Of a DNA stretch of 64,000 nt, positions 1 to 8,804 are shown piece by piece (position 1 is the stretch's first letter; every line of letters starts with the position of its first letter). The stretch lies in contig LADS01000061.1 of NCBI GenBank assembly GCA_000961725.1, positions 236,119 to 300,118 of the forward strand, read 5' to 3'. The stretch comes from Desulfobulbaceae bacterium BRH_c16a. Its GTDB lineage: Bacteria; Desulfobacterota; Desulfobulbia; Desulfobulbales; Desulfocapsaceae. Below the pieces are notes generated by a model, which did not search any database, was not told the origin of the DNA, and saw nothing but the letters and a program-made list of their open reading frames with translations. A program made the translations under genes and the position numbers.

Positions 1-738
1 CTCACCAGCCTGCAGGAAGGCGATGTCCTCTTTATCGATGAAATTCACCGGCTGAATCATGTGGTGGAGGAGGTTTTGTATCCGGCCATGGAGGATTTTC
101 AGCTCGATCTGATCATCGGCCAGGGACCCGGAGCGAGATCGGTGAAGATGGATCTGCCGAAATTCACCCTGGTTGGCGCGACAACCCGCACCGGCCTCCT
201 GACTCCGCCGCTCCGGGACCGCTTCGGGGTAGTGCTGCGGCTCGAGTTCTATTCTCCCGAGGAATTGGTGACCATTGTCCAGCGTTCCGGTAAAATTCTC
301 GGGATGAATATCGATCGGACCGGCGCCCTGGAACTCGGCCGAAGGTCCAGGGGGACCCCGAGAATTGCCAACAGGCTGTTGCGCCGGGTAAGGGATTATG
401 CCGAAGTCGGCGGACATCCGGTAGTCGACAGTGTGGTGGCCAATGAGGCCCTCAATCTCCTCGGAGTCGATGAGTTTGGTCTGGACGATATGGACCGGCG
501 GATCATGTTGACTATAATCGACAAATTCGAGGGTGGGCCAATTGGTCTCGAGACTCTTGCAACAGTTGTCTGCGAAGAAAAAAATACCCTTGAGGATGTC
601 TACGAGCCGTTTCTGATCCAGTCGGGTTTTCTCAAGCGAACACCTCGCGGACGAGTGGCAACCGCCAGGGCTTACGAACACTTCCAGCGAAAGGTTCCCC
701 GACAGGCTGCCATACAGCAGTCTCTTTTTGACGAGTAA
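1..738 (+). CDS. ruvB: Holliday junction branch migration ATPase RuvB (3' part)
   Basis: RuvB is the hexameric AAA+ motor that drives branch migration of Holliday junctions with RuvA. The frame is open from base 1, so the 5' end, including Walker A, lies outside the window. Visible parts are Walker B (FIDEIH, bases 31-48), sensor 1 (ATTRTG, near 178), the arginine-finger segment LRDRFG (near 210), and the C-terminal winged-helix domain ending in a QSLFDE tail. The first GTG inside the frame (61) is not the real start because Walker B lies upstream of it. panB follows after 39 bases. Identification is secure. Confidence 0.97.
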   Translation, partial: LTSLQEGDVLFIDEIHRLNHVVEEVLYPAMEDFQLDLIIGQGPGARSVKMDLPKFTLVGATTRTGLLTPPLRDRFGVVLRLEFYSPEELVTIVQRSGKILGMNIDRTGALELGRRSRGTPRIANRLLRRVRDYAEVGGHPVVDSVVANEALNLLGVDEFGLDDMDRRIMLTIIDKFEGGPIGLETLATVVCEEKNTLEDVYEPFLIQSGFLKRTPRGRVATARAYEHFQRKVPRQAAIQQSLFDE

Positions 739-777
739 GAAGAGACAACACCAGTCCCTCTGACAAAGGATACTTCC

Positions 778-1608
778 ATGCGCAAAACAGTTACAGAGAT
801 ACGATCGATGAAGGCGGACGGCAAGAGGATCACGGTGCTCACCGCCTATGATGCCTCGATGGCAAGACTGCTCGGCAACTGCGGGGTCGATGTCCTGCTC
901 GTCGGCGATTCCCTCGGGATGGTAATGCTGGGGTATGATTCGACCGTACCGGTGACAATGGACGAGATGCTGCATCATGCCAAGGCGGTTCGGCGCGGTG
1001 CGCCGGACAGCTTCATTGTCGGCGATATGCCGTTTGGTTCGTATCACACCGGAACGCGGGATGCCGTGATAAACGGCCAGCGTTTCCTGAAAGAAGCGGG
1101 TTGCGACGCGGTGAAGCTGGAAGGCGGCCTGGCGATGTGCGAGATCGTTCGGGCTCTGATTGCGGCCGGGGTGCCGGTCATGGCCCATATCGGCCTTACA
1201 CCGCAGACAGCCAGTCAGCTCGGCGGCTACAAGGTGCAGGGCAAGGGGATCGAGGAGGCCAGAAGGCTTCTCGCCGAAGCACGGGGACTCGAGGAGGCGG
1301 GGGCTTTTGGCATCGTGCTGGAGTGTGTTCCGAGCAAGCTTGCCCGGGTGATTACCACGTCACTCGCCATGCCGACAATTGGTATCGGCGCCGGGGCGGA
1401 CTGTGACGGGCAGGTTCTCGTTACCCATGACATGCTCGGCATGTTTGAAAAGTTCACTCCAAGATTTGTGAAGAAATATGCAGACCTTGCTCCCATGATG
1501 AAAACAGCTGTTCAGCAGTACGTTTCGGAAGTTCAAGGCGGTTTCTACCCCGGCCCCGAACATGGTTTTGCCGGTGAGAGTGATTATCTGGAGCTTGTAT
1601 CCGACTAA
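778..1608 (+). CDS. panB: 3-methyl-2-oxobutanoate hydroxymethyltransferase (PanB)
   Basis: PanB transfers a hydroxymethyl group from 5,10-methylene-THF to alpha-ketoisovalerate, giving ketopantoate, the first committed step of pantothenate and CoA synthesis. The 276-residue length is typical. Family active-site motifs are all present: GDSLG (43-47, metal-ligand Asp44), GDMPFGSY (82-89, Asp83), KLEGG (113-117) and LECVPS (181-186, catalytic Glu182). The ATG at 778 follows a purine-rich AAAGGA stretch. It ends just before a strong intrinsic terminator, so it closes the transcription unit that includes ruvB. panC is not in the window. Confidence 0.97.
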   Translation: MRKTVTEIRSMKADGKRITVLTAYDASMARLLGNCGVDVLLVGDSLGMVMLGYDSTVPVTMDEMLHHAKAVRRGAPDSFIVGDMPFGSYHTGTRDAVINGQRFLKEAGCDAVKLEGGLAMCEIVRALIAAGVPVMAHIGLTPQTASQLGGYKVQGKGIEEARRLLAEARGLEEAGAFGIVLECVPSKLARVITTSLAMPTIGIGAGADCDGQVLVTHDMLGMFEKFTPRFVKKYADLAPMMKTAVQQYVSEVQGGFYPGPEHGFAGESDYLELVSD

Positions 1609-1637
1609 CCGATGTCGATATAATTCTATCGGGGTAG

Positions 1638-1676
1638 AAAAGGGGCGACTGGCAGAGATGCAGTCGCCCCTTTTTT
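1638..1676 (+). terminator. Rho-independent terminator after panB
   Basis: A perfect 10-bp stem (AGGGGCGACT at 1641-1650 with AGTCGCCCCT at 1662-1671) has an 11-base loop, an upstream A-run and a downstream T-run. It separates ruvB-panB from the division operon. The A/T symmetry means it could work in both directions. Confidence 0.9.
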
Positions 1677-1930
1677 GTTGTTCTTTTCATTTTTCCCCAC
1701 TTTCCTCCACCGCATTGTTGTTAAAGAGCACTCTTCCTCTGCATGTTTCTGAACCTTCTGATAATACAGCAGTTATCTGGGGATTAGCCCTCAATTCCCA
1801 TGTGTTGGTCTTGCAGGCGAAAATCCCGCAGTTCCCGTGAGTGGTGTGTTCTGTTTTGCGGTACGCTATATGTTGTGTTTTCATCGGTTGCGGTGAGAGT
1901 CTTATGATATTGAAGTTACAGATTTTCTGC
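1677..1930. other. Intergenic region upstream of the dcw operon
   Basis: Between the panB terminator and the operon promoter I see no gene with a start signal, codon bias or recognisable domain. Open frames on both strands here look accidental. It may carry further regulatory sequence for the division operon, but I see no clear motif. Confidence 0.5.
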
Positions 1931-1956
1931 TTGACGGGGATCGGGTGTTGAGATAA
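1931..1956 (+). promoter_or_regulatory. Probable sigma70-type promoter of the dcw operon
   Basis: TTGACG (1931-1936) matches the -35 consensus at 5 of 6 positions. A weaker -10 follows: GATAAA at 15 bp or TAAAAG at 17 bp. It lies just upstream of the MraZ box array and about 75 bases before the mraZ start, the usual arrangement for the mraZ promoter. The -10 choice is uncertain. Confidence 0.45.
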
Positions 1957-1967
1957 AAGGGATGATA

Positions 1968-2012
1968 GTGGTGCAAAGTGGGGAGGAGGGGTTTCGCGTG
2001 GGCGCTGGTGTT
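1968..2012 (+). promoter_or_regulatory. MraZ operator: GTGGK boxes at 10-bp spacing
   Basis: Pentamers repeat at exact 10-base steps: GTGGT (1968), GTGGG (1978), GGGGT (1988, degenerate), GTGGG (1998) and GTGTT (2008). MraZ family proteins are known to bind direct TGGG/GTGG-type repeats with about one helical turn between boxes, immediately upstream of mraZ. The array lies between the likely promoter and the mraZ start, which fits autorepression of the whole operon. Confidence 0.7.
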
Positions 2013-2028
2013 GGTTCGGGGGAGCGGG

Positions 2029-2484
2029 GTGGTCAAAAGCAGATTTCGAAGCAGGACGGATCATATTCTCGACGCGAAGGGAAGGTTGAATTTTCCCACT
2101 CGATTCCGCGATGTTCTGCGTCAAAGCGGTTCCGAAATCCTGATGGTAGCCCCCTGGAAGAGTCATCTCCGTGCGTATCCCGTGGCAGAGTGGGAGGCCT
2201 TGGAAACAAAGCTTCTGACTCAAGGTGGAGAACAGCCGAAAATCGCCAGTTTTGTCCGCTATGTAGTCGGTGGTGTCGTCGAATGCTGTCTCGATAAGCA
2301 GGGGCGTATTCTCCTGCCTCCCGAGTTGCGGACCGATGCCAGCCTGACCAAGGAAGTGGTCCTGACGGGTATGATCGACTGGGTCGAGATCTGGGATAAA
2401 CAGGCCTGGGCCGCCGAAACTGAGGCCACCCGTGAAGGTTTTGAGGGTCACGAGGCCAGCCTTTCAAGAATGGGGATATTCTAG
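2029..2484 (+). CDS. mraZ: Transcriptional regulator MraZ
   Basis: MraZ is an AbrB-like DNA-binding protein that controls the division and cell-wall operon. Both swapped-hairpin half domains are visible: DAKGRLNFPTRFR near residues 15-27 and DKQGRILLPPELR at 88-100. I chose the GTG at 2029 (151 aa) because GGGGGAG sits just upstream and because the family begins a few residues before the DxKGR motif. The longer GTG start at 1978 would fall inside the operator. The stop overlaps the rsmH start by one base. Confidence 0.93.
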   Translation: MVKSRFRSRTDHILDAKGRLNFPTRFRDVLRQSGSEILMVAPWKSHLRAYPVAEWEALETKLLTQGGEQPKIASFVRYVVGGVVECCLDKQGRILLPPELRTDASLTKEVVLTGMIDWVEIWDKQAWAAETEATREGFEGHEASLSRMGIF

Positions 2485-3389
2485 TGAGCGATCGTGTGCC
2501 GGAAGAGCAGATTCATCGCTCGGTGCTGCTGGATGAATGCATGCGCTTTCTCAACCCTCAGCCCGGCGGGATCTATGTCGATGGAACGCTGGGGTTGGGC
2601 GGACACAGCAAAGAAATACTGGCGCGATCGGGGCCTGACTCCAGGGTTATCGCCTTTGAATGGGATGAAACCGCTCTTTCACGCAGCACAGAACGACTGA
2701 GGGCCTATGCCGATAGGCTGCAGCTTGTCAGACGAAATTTTGCCGAACTGGCGACAGGGCTGGATGAGTTGGGAGTTCGTGAGATAGACGGCCTGCTGAT
2801 CGATATCGGGTTGTCGTCGTTGCAGCTCGATATGGGGGAGCGAGGCTTCAGTTTCCAGCGCGACGAGATCCTCGATATGCGGATGGACAACAGGAGCACG
2901 ACTTCGGCTCAGGATATCCTGGCAAAATGCTCGGAAAAGGAACTGGCGGATATTTTTTATTATTACGGCGAAGAACGGCAGGCCCGGCCGATTGCCGCGG
3001 CAATTTGCGAGTCTCGAGTCCAGAAGAAAATCGAAAGCACCAAACAGCTGGTATCGATCGTGGCCCACGCGGTACCCAAACGTTTTCATCCGAAGAAGAT
3101 CCATGTAGCCACCAAAGTGTTTCAGGCCTTGCGGATTGCCGTGAACACCGAATTGGAAAACCTGGCGAAGATACTCGATGATGGGGTGAGGTTTTTGAAA
3201 CCGGGTGCCAGATTCTGCGTTATCTCTTTTCATTCGCTGGAAGATCGAATCGTTAAAAGAAAATTTAAAAATAATGAAGAATTGGAAGTGTTGACAACAA
3301 AACCGGTAGTGCCTTCTGCGAAGGAGGTTGCGGAAAATCCGCGATCGCGCAGTGCCCGGTTGAGGGTTGCACAGAAAAAAAATTCATAG
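2484..3389 (+). CDS. rsmH: 16S rRNA m4C1402 methyltransferase RsmH
   Basis: RsmH (MraW) uses S-adenosylmethionine to N4-methylate C1402 of 16S rRNA. It shows the SAM-binding loop VDGTLGLGGHS (32-42), the LLIDIGLSSLQLD segment, the inserted helical domain (ILDMRMD onward) and the C-terminal VISFHSLEDRIVKRKF signature. The length of 301 aa is normal. It starts with GTG overlapping the mraZ stop, so it is translationally coupled. ftsL follows after 11 bases. Confidence 0.97.
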   Translation: MSDRVPEEQIHRSVLLDECMRFLNPQPGGIYVDGTLGLGGHSKEILARSGPDSRVIAFEWDETALSRSTERLRAYADRLQLVRRNFAELATGLDELGVREIDGLLIDIGLSSLQLDMGERGFSFQRDEILDMRMDNRSTTSAQDILAKCSEKELADIFYYYGEERQARPIAAAICESRVQKKIESTKQLVSIVAHAVPKRFHPKKIHVATKVFQALRIAVNTELENLAKILDDGVRFLKPGARFCVISFHSLEDRIVKRKFKNNEELEVLTTKPVVPSAKEVAENPRSRSARLRVAQKKNS

Positions 3390-3400
3390 AAGCGGGGAGA

Positions 3401-3781
3401 ATGATGAATTATCACAACACAACGGAAGCATATTTGCCACCTGTAATTAATATAGGAATAAGACATCATCTGCAGGGAAGAGATGCCCGAAATTTACGTA
3501 ATTTACTGGGCGGACTGGTGCTGTGGCGAGCTGTCGGCAAGGTGGCGTTGGTGCTGCTGCCCCTGGTGATGGCGATAAATCTCCTGTTGGCGTCGGCGAT
3601 CGACAATGTCGGACTGTCCTTTTCGACAGTTGACAACCGGCGCCATGAATTGATGGACAAGAATATCGAACTGCTGGCACGGAAGGCTCGTCTTGGGGCT
3701 CCCGATAATATCCTGCAGGTTGCAGGCGACAAATTAGCGCTTTATTCTGCTTCGGGTGACCAGATTGAACGGTTGAACTGA
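3401..3781 (+). CDS. ftsL: Cell division protein FtsL
   Basis: FtsL is a small bitopic divisome protein. The 126-aa product has a cytoplasmic N-terminus, one membrane helix (about 47-67) and a short coiled-coil segment (76-98), then an ending (NILQVAGDKLALYSASGDQIERL) like other deltaproteobacterial FtsL proteins. Sequence conservation in this family is low, so the call rests on topology, length and position between rsmH and ftsI. GGGGAG precedes the ATG. Confidence 0.85.
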   Translation: MMNYHNTTEAYLPPVINIGIRHHLQGRDARNLRNLLGGLVLWRAVGKVALVLLPLVMAINLLLASAIDNVGLSFSTVDNRRHELMDKNIELLARKARLGAPDNILQVAGDKLALYSASGDQIERLN

Positions 3782-3819
3782 AAAAGGAAGAAGTACTTTG
3801 TAAGTATAGTAAGTATAAT

Positions 3820-5688
3820 ATGACAAAACAGTCCCGCCTGAGAGTGCACAATAAAAAGAGAGGCAGGCGGATCCTCCTCTATTTCGCCTTAGTCGCGGCA
3901 GCAGGAGTGGCTGGCTGGTTCGTTGAACAGAAATATCTGCTTTTCACCTCCTTCAAGGATACATATACTTCCATATCAAAAACCCCTCCGCGGCGAGGGG
4001 AATTTTTTGACCGTAACCTCAGGCAGTTAGCTGTCAATAAAGAAAGGGTTTCAGTATATGTCAGAACGCAGGAAATCGATTCCATCGAGAAAACGGTCAT
4101 GGAGCTTGCGCCGATCCTGTCCCTGGACGAGGCGAAGCTGAAAGCTCAACTTGAAAGCGGTGCACTACGACTCTGGATAGCCGAAGACATCAGCCAAGAT
4201 CAGGAAATTGCCATCAAAGCCAAGCAGTTGTCGGGAGTCTTTCTGCAGAGAGAAGAAAAAAGAGTATACCCGAACAATGCTCAGGCTGCTCATTTGATTG
4301 GTTTTGTCGAGAATGGTATAGGGCTTGCCGGAGTTGAGTACTATTATGATCGTCTTCTGGCAACCGGCCAACTCAGACACGATGAGGAAGGGCATTTCAG
4401 TTCCTCTCAGGATCTGGTGTTGACCCTCGACTTGAAGATACAGGACGTACTGGATGGACTGGTTGAAGAGATTAGAAAATACCGGAACACCACCAATAAG
4501 GTATTGGCCTATGTTATGGAGAGTCGAACAGGTGCGGTAATAGGGGGTGCTCAATTTCCAGGATTCGACCCCAACTCTTTCATTCAATATCCTCAGGCAG
4601 TACTCGAAAGTCAGTTCGTCACTTCAATACTTCTGCCGGACAAATTCCGCTTGTTTCTGAGGGATGCGGCGATTCTCCAAGGGAAAAAAGAGGGTTTGAG
4701 TTCTTTCATCCCCTGGAGCCTGCGATCCAGCGAAAATATTCTCGGCAGCCAATTGCAGTTGTGGGACTGGCTGGGGCTGAATAACAAAACTGTGACCGAT
4801 TTTCGATCGTCGGCGCAACCGGGCGAGATTGTTCGGAGCGACCAGCGCCCCGTCGTTTCGCCACCGCCATTTCTGGAAATGGTGCCGGAGCAGACCACTC
4901 CCTTGAATCTGTTGAAGGCAATTACGGTCATCCTCAATAATGGTGAAATGATCAGACCGTTTGTGGTGCAGAAAAGCCTCGACCTGGAAACCGGCGCGGA
5001 GGTTCTTCTGGTTGGACAAGAGCCGGAGGAAAAACAGGAATCCCCAAGGACTCCCTTTAATTTCGCCGGCCTCAAGGAGTTGTTTTACAGTCAGGCAAGA
5101 CAGGGGGAAGGGAAATCTCATTTTTTCAGCGATACGATTGTCTCTGCAACAAACAAGGACGGGCATCAGAATATCCAGGTCAACGAGTTGCTGTTGGCGA
5201 CAATTCCGGCCGGAGGCAGTGATTTGAGCATGTTGGTGGTTGTCGGGCACGATCCGCTCGAGCCACGCCCCAGAAACGACATGTTGAACAAGACCCTTGA
5301 TGAGATCGTTGAAGAGAAGGTGGAGAGGATCTCGGTCTTGCAGCAGGTTGCCCAAAGTGTCGCCGACGTGGTCGAGGCGGAATTATCGGAAGATGGAAAT
5401 TACCAGGGACAGAAAAGAATCACTCGCAAAACTCAGGGAAAAAAAGATACTGAGTCGCAGGTCGCGGCAATAATGCCTGACCTCCACGGCCTAAGCCTGA
5501 GAAAAAGTCTCAGATTGATGCAGGGAATTCCGGTAAAAATCAGTATCCAGGGGACCGGTAAGGTAGTCTCGCAAAAGCCTCTTCCCGGGACACCTTTGAA
5601 GGGGATCGCCGAATCAACTCTTGTTCTCGAGAACGGTGAGGAGATGACCCTGGAAAAACTTTCAAAACATGCAGCATTAAAAAAATGA
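3820..5688 (+). CDS. FtsI/PBP2-like protein with PASTA domain, apparently lacking transpeptidase motifs
   Basis: Position and architecture are those of FtsI, the septal peptidoglycan transpeptidase: cytoplasmic basic tail, membrane helix (18-36), the RGxFFDRNLRQLA pedestal motif (59-71), a dimerisation region, a C-terminal transpeptidase-like fold and a PASTA domain (about 552-606). The catalytic motifs are not where they should be. The segment expected to carry the EPGSTFK nucleophile motif reads LESQFVTSILLPDKF (262-276), and the one expected to carry KTGT reads VSATNKDGHQN (441-451). Only a weak SxN-like SEN (304-306) remains. The core between these motifs is also shortened. Flanking fold segments align in frame (TPLNLLKAITVILNNG; LSMLVVVGHDPLEP), so this is not a simple frameshift. 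I infer a catalytically inactive paralogue or scaffold. The 622-aa frame is intact and within the operon. Confidence 0.8.
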   Translation: MTKQSRLRVHNKKRGRRILLYFALVAAAGVAGWFVEQKYLLFTSFKDTYTSISKTPPRRGEFFDRNLRQLAVNKERVSVYVRTQEIDSIEKTVMELAPILSLDEAKLKAQLESGALRLWIAEDISQDQEIAIKAKQLSGVFLQREEKRVYPNNAQAAHLIGFVENGIGLAGVEYYYDRLLATGQLRHDEEGHFSSSQDLVLTLDLKIQDVLDGLVEEIRKYRNTTNKVLAYVMESRTGAVIGGAQFPGFDPNSFIQYPQAVLESQFVTSILLPDKFRLFLRDAAILQGKKEGLSSFIPWSLRSSENILGSQLQLWDWLGLNNKTVTDFRSSAQPGEIVRSDQRPVVSPPPFLEMVPEQTTPLNLLKAITVILNNGEMIRPFVVQKSLDLETGAEVLLVGQEPEEKQESPRTPFNFAGLKELFYSQARQGEGKSHFFSDTIVSATNKDGHQNIQVNELLLATIPAGGSDLSMLVVVGHDPLEPRPRNDMLNKTLDEIVEEKVERISVLQQVAQSVADVVEAELSEDGNYQGQKRITRKTQGKKDTESQVAAIMPDLHGLSLRKSLRLMQGIPVKISIQGTGKVVSQKPLPGTPLKGIAESTLVLENGEEMTLEKLSKHAALKK

Positions 5689-5739
5689 TAGCCGGATCGT
5701 ATCCGGAATATGACTTTCAACCTTTGGGGGAAGGAGATC

Positions 5740-8700
5740 ATGTCCGCCAGGAAAACTCATCATACGCTCGCATCCCTGCTACGAGGTGTCGATTGCCGGG
5801 TTGCCGGTTCTTGCGCCGGTAATTCCCTCGAAGAATATTCTGTCACCTCCGTCGCCTCCGATTCCCGAACCGTCACCGCAGGGAGTCTTTTCGTGGCTCT
5901 TCCGGGAGGAGAAAACGATGGTCATGCCTTTCTTGAAAATGCAATCGATAATGGTTGTGCCGCAGTACTCTGCCAAACCGGCAGGGTCAGCCCGAACCAG
6001 CTGCAGGCCTGGAAAGTTGCGGTTATCGAGACTGCCGATACGTACAAAGCCTACGCCGCCGTGGCCGCCAATTATTTCGATCGACCGGCCGAAAAGCTCA
6101 CTCTGGTCGGAGTGACCGGCACCAACGGCAAGACCACGGTAACATATCTGCTTGAGCAGGTATTGCAGCAAGCCGGTTTCCGTGTCGGGGTAATCGGTAC
6201 CATAAATAATAGATATACCTTGCCAAGTGGTGAGCAGAAGGTGCTCGGTACCCGGTTCACTACCCCGGAGGCCTTTTTATTACAGCAATTGTTGCGGGAA
6301 ATGGTCGATCAAGGTGTAGAGTATGTCGTCATGGAGGTTTCCTCCCATGCCCTGGCTCAGCAGAGAGTTGGCGAAATCTTCTATTCTGTCGTGGCGTTCA
6401 CCAATTTCACCCGGGATCATCTGGATTATCACCTCGATATGGAGGAGTATTTCCAGGCCAAAACCAAGCTCTTTTCCGAGCACCTGGTCGATCGGGGAAC
6501 GGCAGCCCTGCCGGTTCTGGATGAGCACGCGGAAAATCCGGAATGGCTCAGGTCTCTTCATGAAATCTGCAACAAATCCGGCAAGAAAATCATCAGCTGG
6601 GGGGAAGGCGAGGCGGCGCTTGTTCGTGTCGAAAGCATTACCTCCCGACTCTCGCGAACCGATCTTGTTGTGCAGACCCCTTCCGGACGGTATGATGTTT
6701 CCACTCCTCTGGTTGGTCGTTACAACATCGATAACATCCTTACGGTATTTGCCCTTTCTGCTGCATTGGCAATTGACGGCTCCCTGGTCTGCCGGGCTCT
6801 TGCCACGGCAGCCGGAGCTCCGGGCAGGCTTGAAAGGGTGACCTTGAGTGCCGCCTGGCCTTCAGGCGGGCCGGTGGTTCTTGTCGATTATGCCCATTCT
6901 CCGGACGCTTTGGAAAAAGTGCTTTTGACGGTTGCCGCTTTACCCCACCGGCAACTGTTTTGTGTGTTTGGCTGCGGCGGCGACAGGGATAAGGGCAAAA
7001 GGCCGGTGATGGGAGAGATTGCTGCCAGAGTGTGCGATGTTGTGGTGGTGACCGACGATAACCCACGGACCGAAGATCCAGATCGGATTGTCGAGCAGAT
7101 TCTCACCGGAATCGCCGGAGAAGCGAAAGATCCGTCATGGCTGGCCGGGCGCAGTACATCGGAACGGGGATGTACGGTGATCCGTGATCGAAAAACGGCA
7201 ATCGCCATGGCTATCAAGGCCTGCGGTCCTGAAGACATAGTCGTTATTGCCGGGAAAGGCCATGAGCCGTATCAACTGACGCTCCAGGGCAAAAGATTTT
7301 TCGACGATAGAATGGAAGCAGGCAATGTTCTTCTCGCCTGGACCGATACGCTGGCGGCGGAGGCTGCAGGCGGTGAATTGCAGCCGGGAAGTCAGACCGG
7401 GAAACTGCTCGGCCCGGTGATAACCGACAGCCGCATACTTTCCGAACATGGACTGTTTGTCGCCTTACGGGGTGAGAAGCATGATGCGCATGATTTTGCC
7501 GGACAGGCTGTGGCAAATGGCGCCTCCTGCCTTGTCCTCGAACAGGTGCCATCCTCGGCTGCGGATATGGATGCCAGCCGTATTCTTGTGCCCGATACCG
7601 AGCATGCCCTCGGCGATCTTGCCGCTTTTCGCCGCAGGCGGCTGGCGAAAATGACGAATCAGGTGGTCATTGGAATCACCGGCAGTTGCGGCAAGACCAC
7701 GGTAAAAGAAATGGTTGCGGCGATTCTTGCCAGAAAGTGGCCGGAAGGACCGGAAAATCCATCCGGATGCGTCCTGAAAACGAAAGGAAACTTCAACAAC
7801 ATCATAGGCTTGCCTCTTTCTCTTCTGCCGCTTGATCTCGGTCATAAGGCGGCAGTCCTGGAAATGGGCATGAATCACCTCGGCGAGCTGAGCCGTCTTG
7901 CGGAAATTGCCGATCCCGATATAAGCTGTATAACCAATATCTATGGCGCCCATCTTGAAGGCCTGGGATCCATAGAGGGGGTGGCAAGGGCAAAAGAGGA
8001 ACTGTTTGCCGGCACCGGAAAATCAGGGGTGCTGGTGGTCAATCTCGACGATCCCTGGGTGAGAAAGCTGGAGGGGAAATATTCGCAGCGCAAAATCACT
8101 TTTGCGGTAAAAAATGAAGGACACAGCAGGCAGCCCGATTTCTGGGCTTCCAAGGTTGTCCATGACGATAGCGGAGCGATCGTCTTTACCATGCACTACG
8201 GCGAGCAGACGGCTGAGATCCATCTTTTTACCGCGGGCGAGCACAATGTCGCCAATGCCCTGGCCGCAGCAGCGACTGCCGCGGCGGCGGGAGCAAGCCT
8301 TGCCGAGATTGCCGCAGGATTGGCGGATTTTCGACCTGCCGACAAGCGCATGGAAATACTCCACACCCGGACCGGTTTTACCATTATCAACGATACTTAT
8401 AATGCCAATCCGGCCTCCATGGCCGCCGGTCTTAAAACCCTGAAGCTGATGGCCGGAAAATCGGCGACGGCGATTATCGGCGACATGCGTGAATTGGGTG
8501 AATCCTCCGGCAAGGCTCATTTCGAGATTGGTAAACTTGTTGCCGAACTGGCTTTGGATCGGGTGGGGGTGGTTGGGGAATTTCGAGACGAAGTTCAACG
8601 GGGAGCGCTAACCCATGGCTTGGCCGGAGAGCGCATTCGGACCTTTGCAGACAAGGACGAAGCGGTAGTCTGGATAAAAGATTTGATTACGACAAAAACA

Positions 8701-8790
8701 ATTGGAAAAGCTGATCTGATCCTGGTAAAGGCATCCCGTGGGCTGCGTTTTGAAACCATTGTGGCGAAACTGATCGAAGAAGGAGGCTGA
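5740..8790 (+). CDS. murE-murF: MurE-MurF fusion: UDP-MurNAc-tripeptide synthetase / UDP-MurNAc-tripeptide D-Ala-D-Ala ligase
   Basis: One 1016-aa chain carries two consecutive Mur ligases. MurE (about 1-533) has the P-loop GVTGTNGKTT (124-133), the carbamylated-lysine region and DNPR (440-443), the motif that selects meso-diaminopimelate. MurF (about 534-1016) has its N-terminal TDSR domain, the P-loop GITGSCGKTT (645-654), NFNNIIGLPL, EMGMNHLGEL and NDTYNANPASM. I chose the ATG at 5740, with GGAGAT upstream, over the ATG at 5710. The two halves join with almost no linker. Successive cytoplasmic steps of lipid precursor synthesis would be coupled in one protein. Confidence 0.95.
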   Translation: MSARKTHHTLASLLRGVDCRVAGSCAGNSLEEYSVTSVASDSRTVTAGSLFVALPGGENDGHAFLENAIDNGCAAVLCQTGRVSPNQLQAWKVAVIETADTYKAYAAVAANYFDRPAEKLTLVGVTGTNGKTTVTYLLEQVLQQAGFRVGVIGTINNRYTLPSGEQKVLGTRFTTPEAFLLQQLLREMVDQGVEYVVMEVSSHALAQQRVGEIFYSVVAFTNFTRDHLDYHLDMEEYFQAKTKLFSEHLVDRGTAALPVLDEHAENPEWLRSLHEICNKSGKKIISWGEGEAALVRVESITSRLSRTDLVVQTPSGRYDVSTPLVGRYNIDNILTVFALSAALAIDGSLVCRALATAAGAPGRLERVTLSAAWPSGGPVVLVDYAHSPDALEKVLLTVAALPHRQLFCVFGCGGDRDKGKRPVMGEIAARVCDVVVVTDDNPRTEDPDRIVEQILTGIAGEAKDPSWLAGRSTSERGCTVIRDRKTAIAMAIKACGPEDIVVIAGKGHEPYQLTLQGKRFFDDRMEAGNVLLAWTDTLAAEAAGGELQPGSQTGKLLGPVITDSRILSEHGLFVALRGEKHDAHDFAGQAVANGASCLVLEQVPSSAADMDASRILVPDTEHALGDLAAFRRRRLAKMTNQVVIGITGSCGKTTVKEMVAAILARKWPEGPENPSGCVLKTKGNFNNIIGLPLSLLPLDLGHKAAVLEMGMNHLGELSRLAEIADPDISCITNIYGAHLEGLGSIEGVARAKEELFAGTGKSGVLVVNLDDPWVRKLEGKYSQRKITFAVKNEGHSRQPDFWASKVVHDDSGAIVFTMHYGEQTAEIHLFTAGEHNVANALAAAATAAAAGASLAEIAAGLADFRPADKRMEILHTRTGFTIINDTYNANPASMAAGLKTLKLMAGKSATAIIGDMRELGESSGKAHFEIGKLVAELALDRVGVVGEFRDEVQRGALTHGLAGERIRTFADKDEAVVWIKDLITTKTIGKADLILVKASRGLRFETIVAKLIEEGG

Positions 8791-8804
8791 CCGTTTAAAG
8801 GGTA

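Noticed and set aside
3801..3820. Tandem TAAGTATA-like repeat with TATAAT just before the ftsI-like start
   Set aside because: The -10-like hexamer overlaps the start codon, so it cannot serve this gene; two short copies are likely chance.
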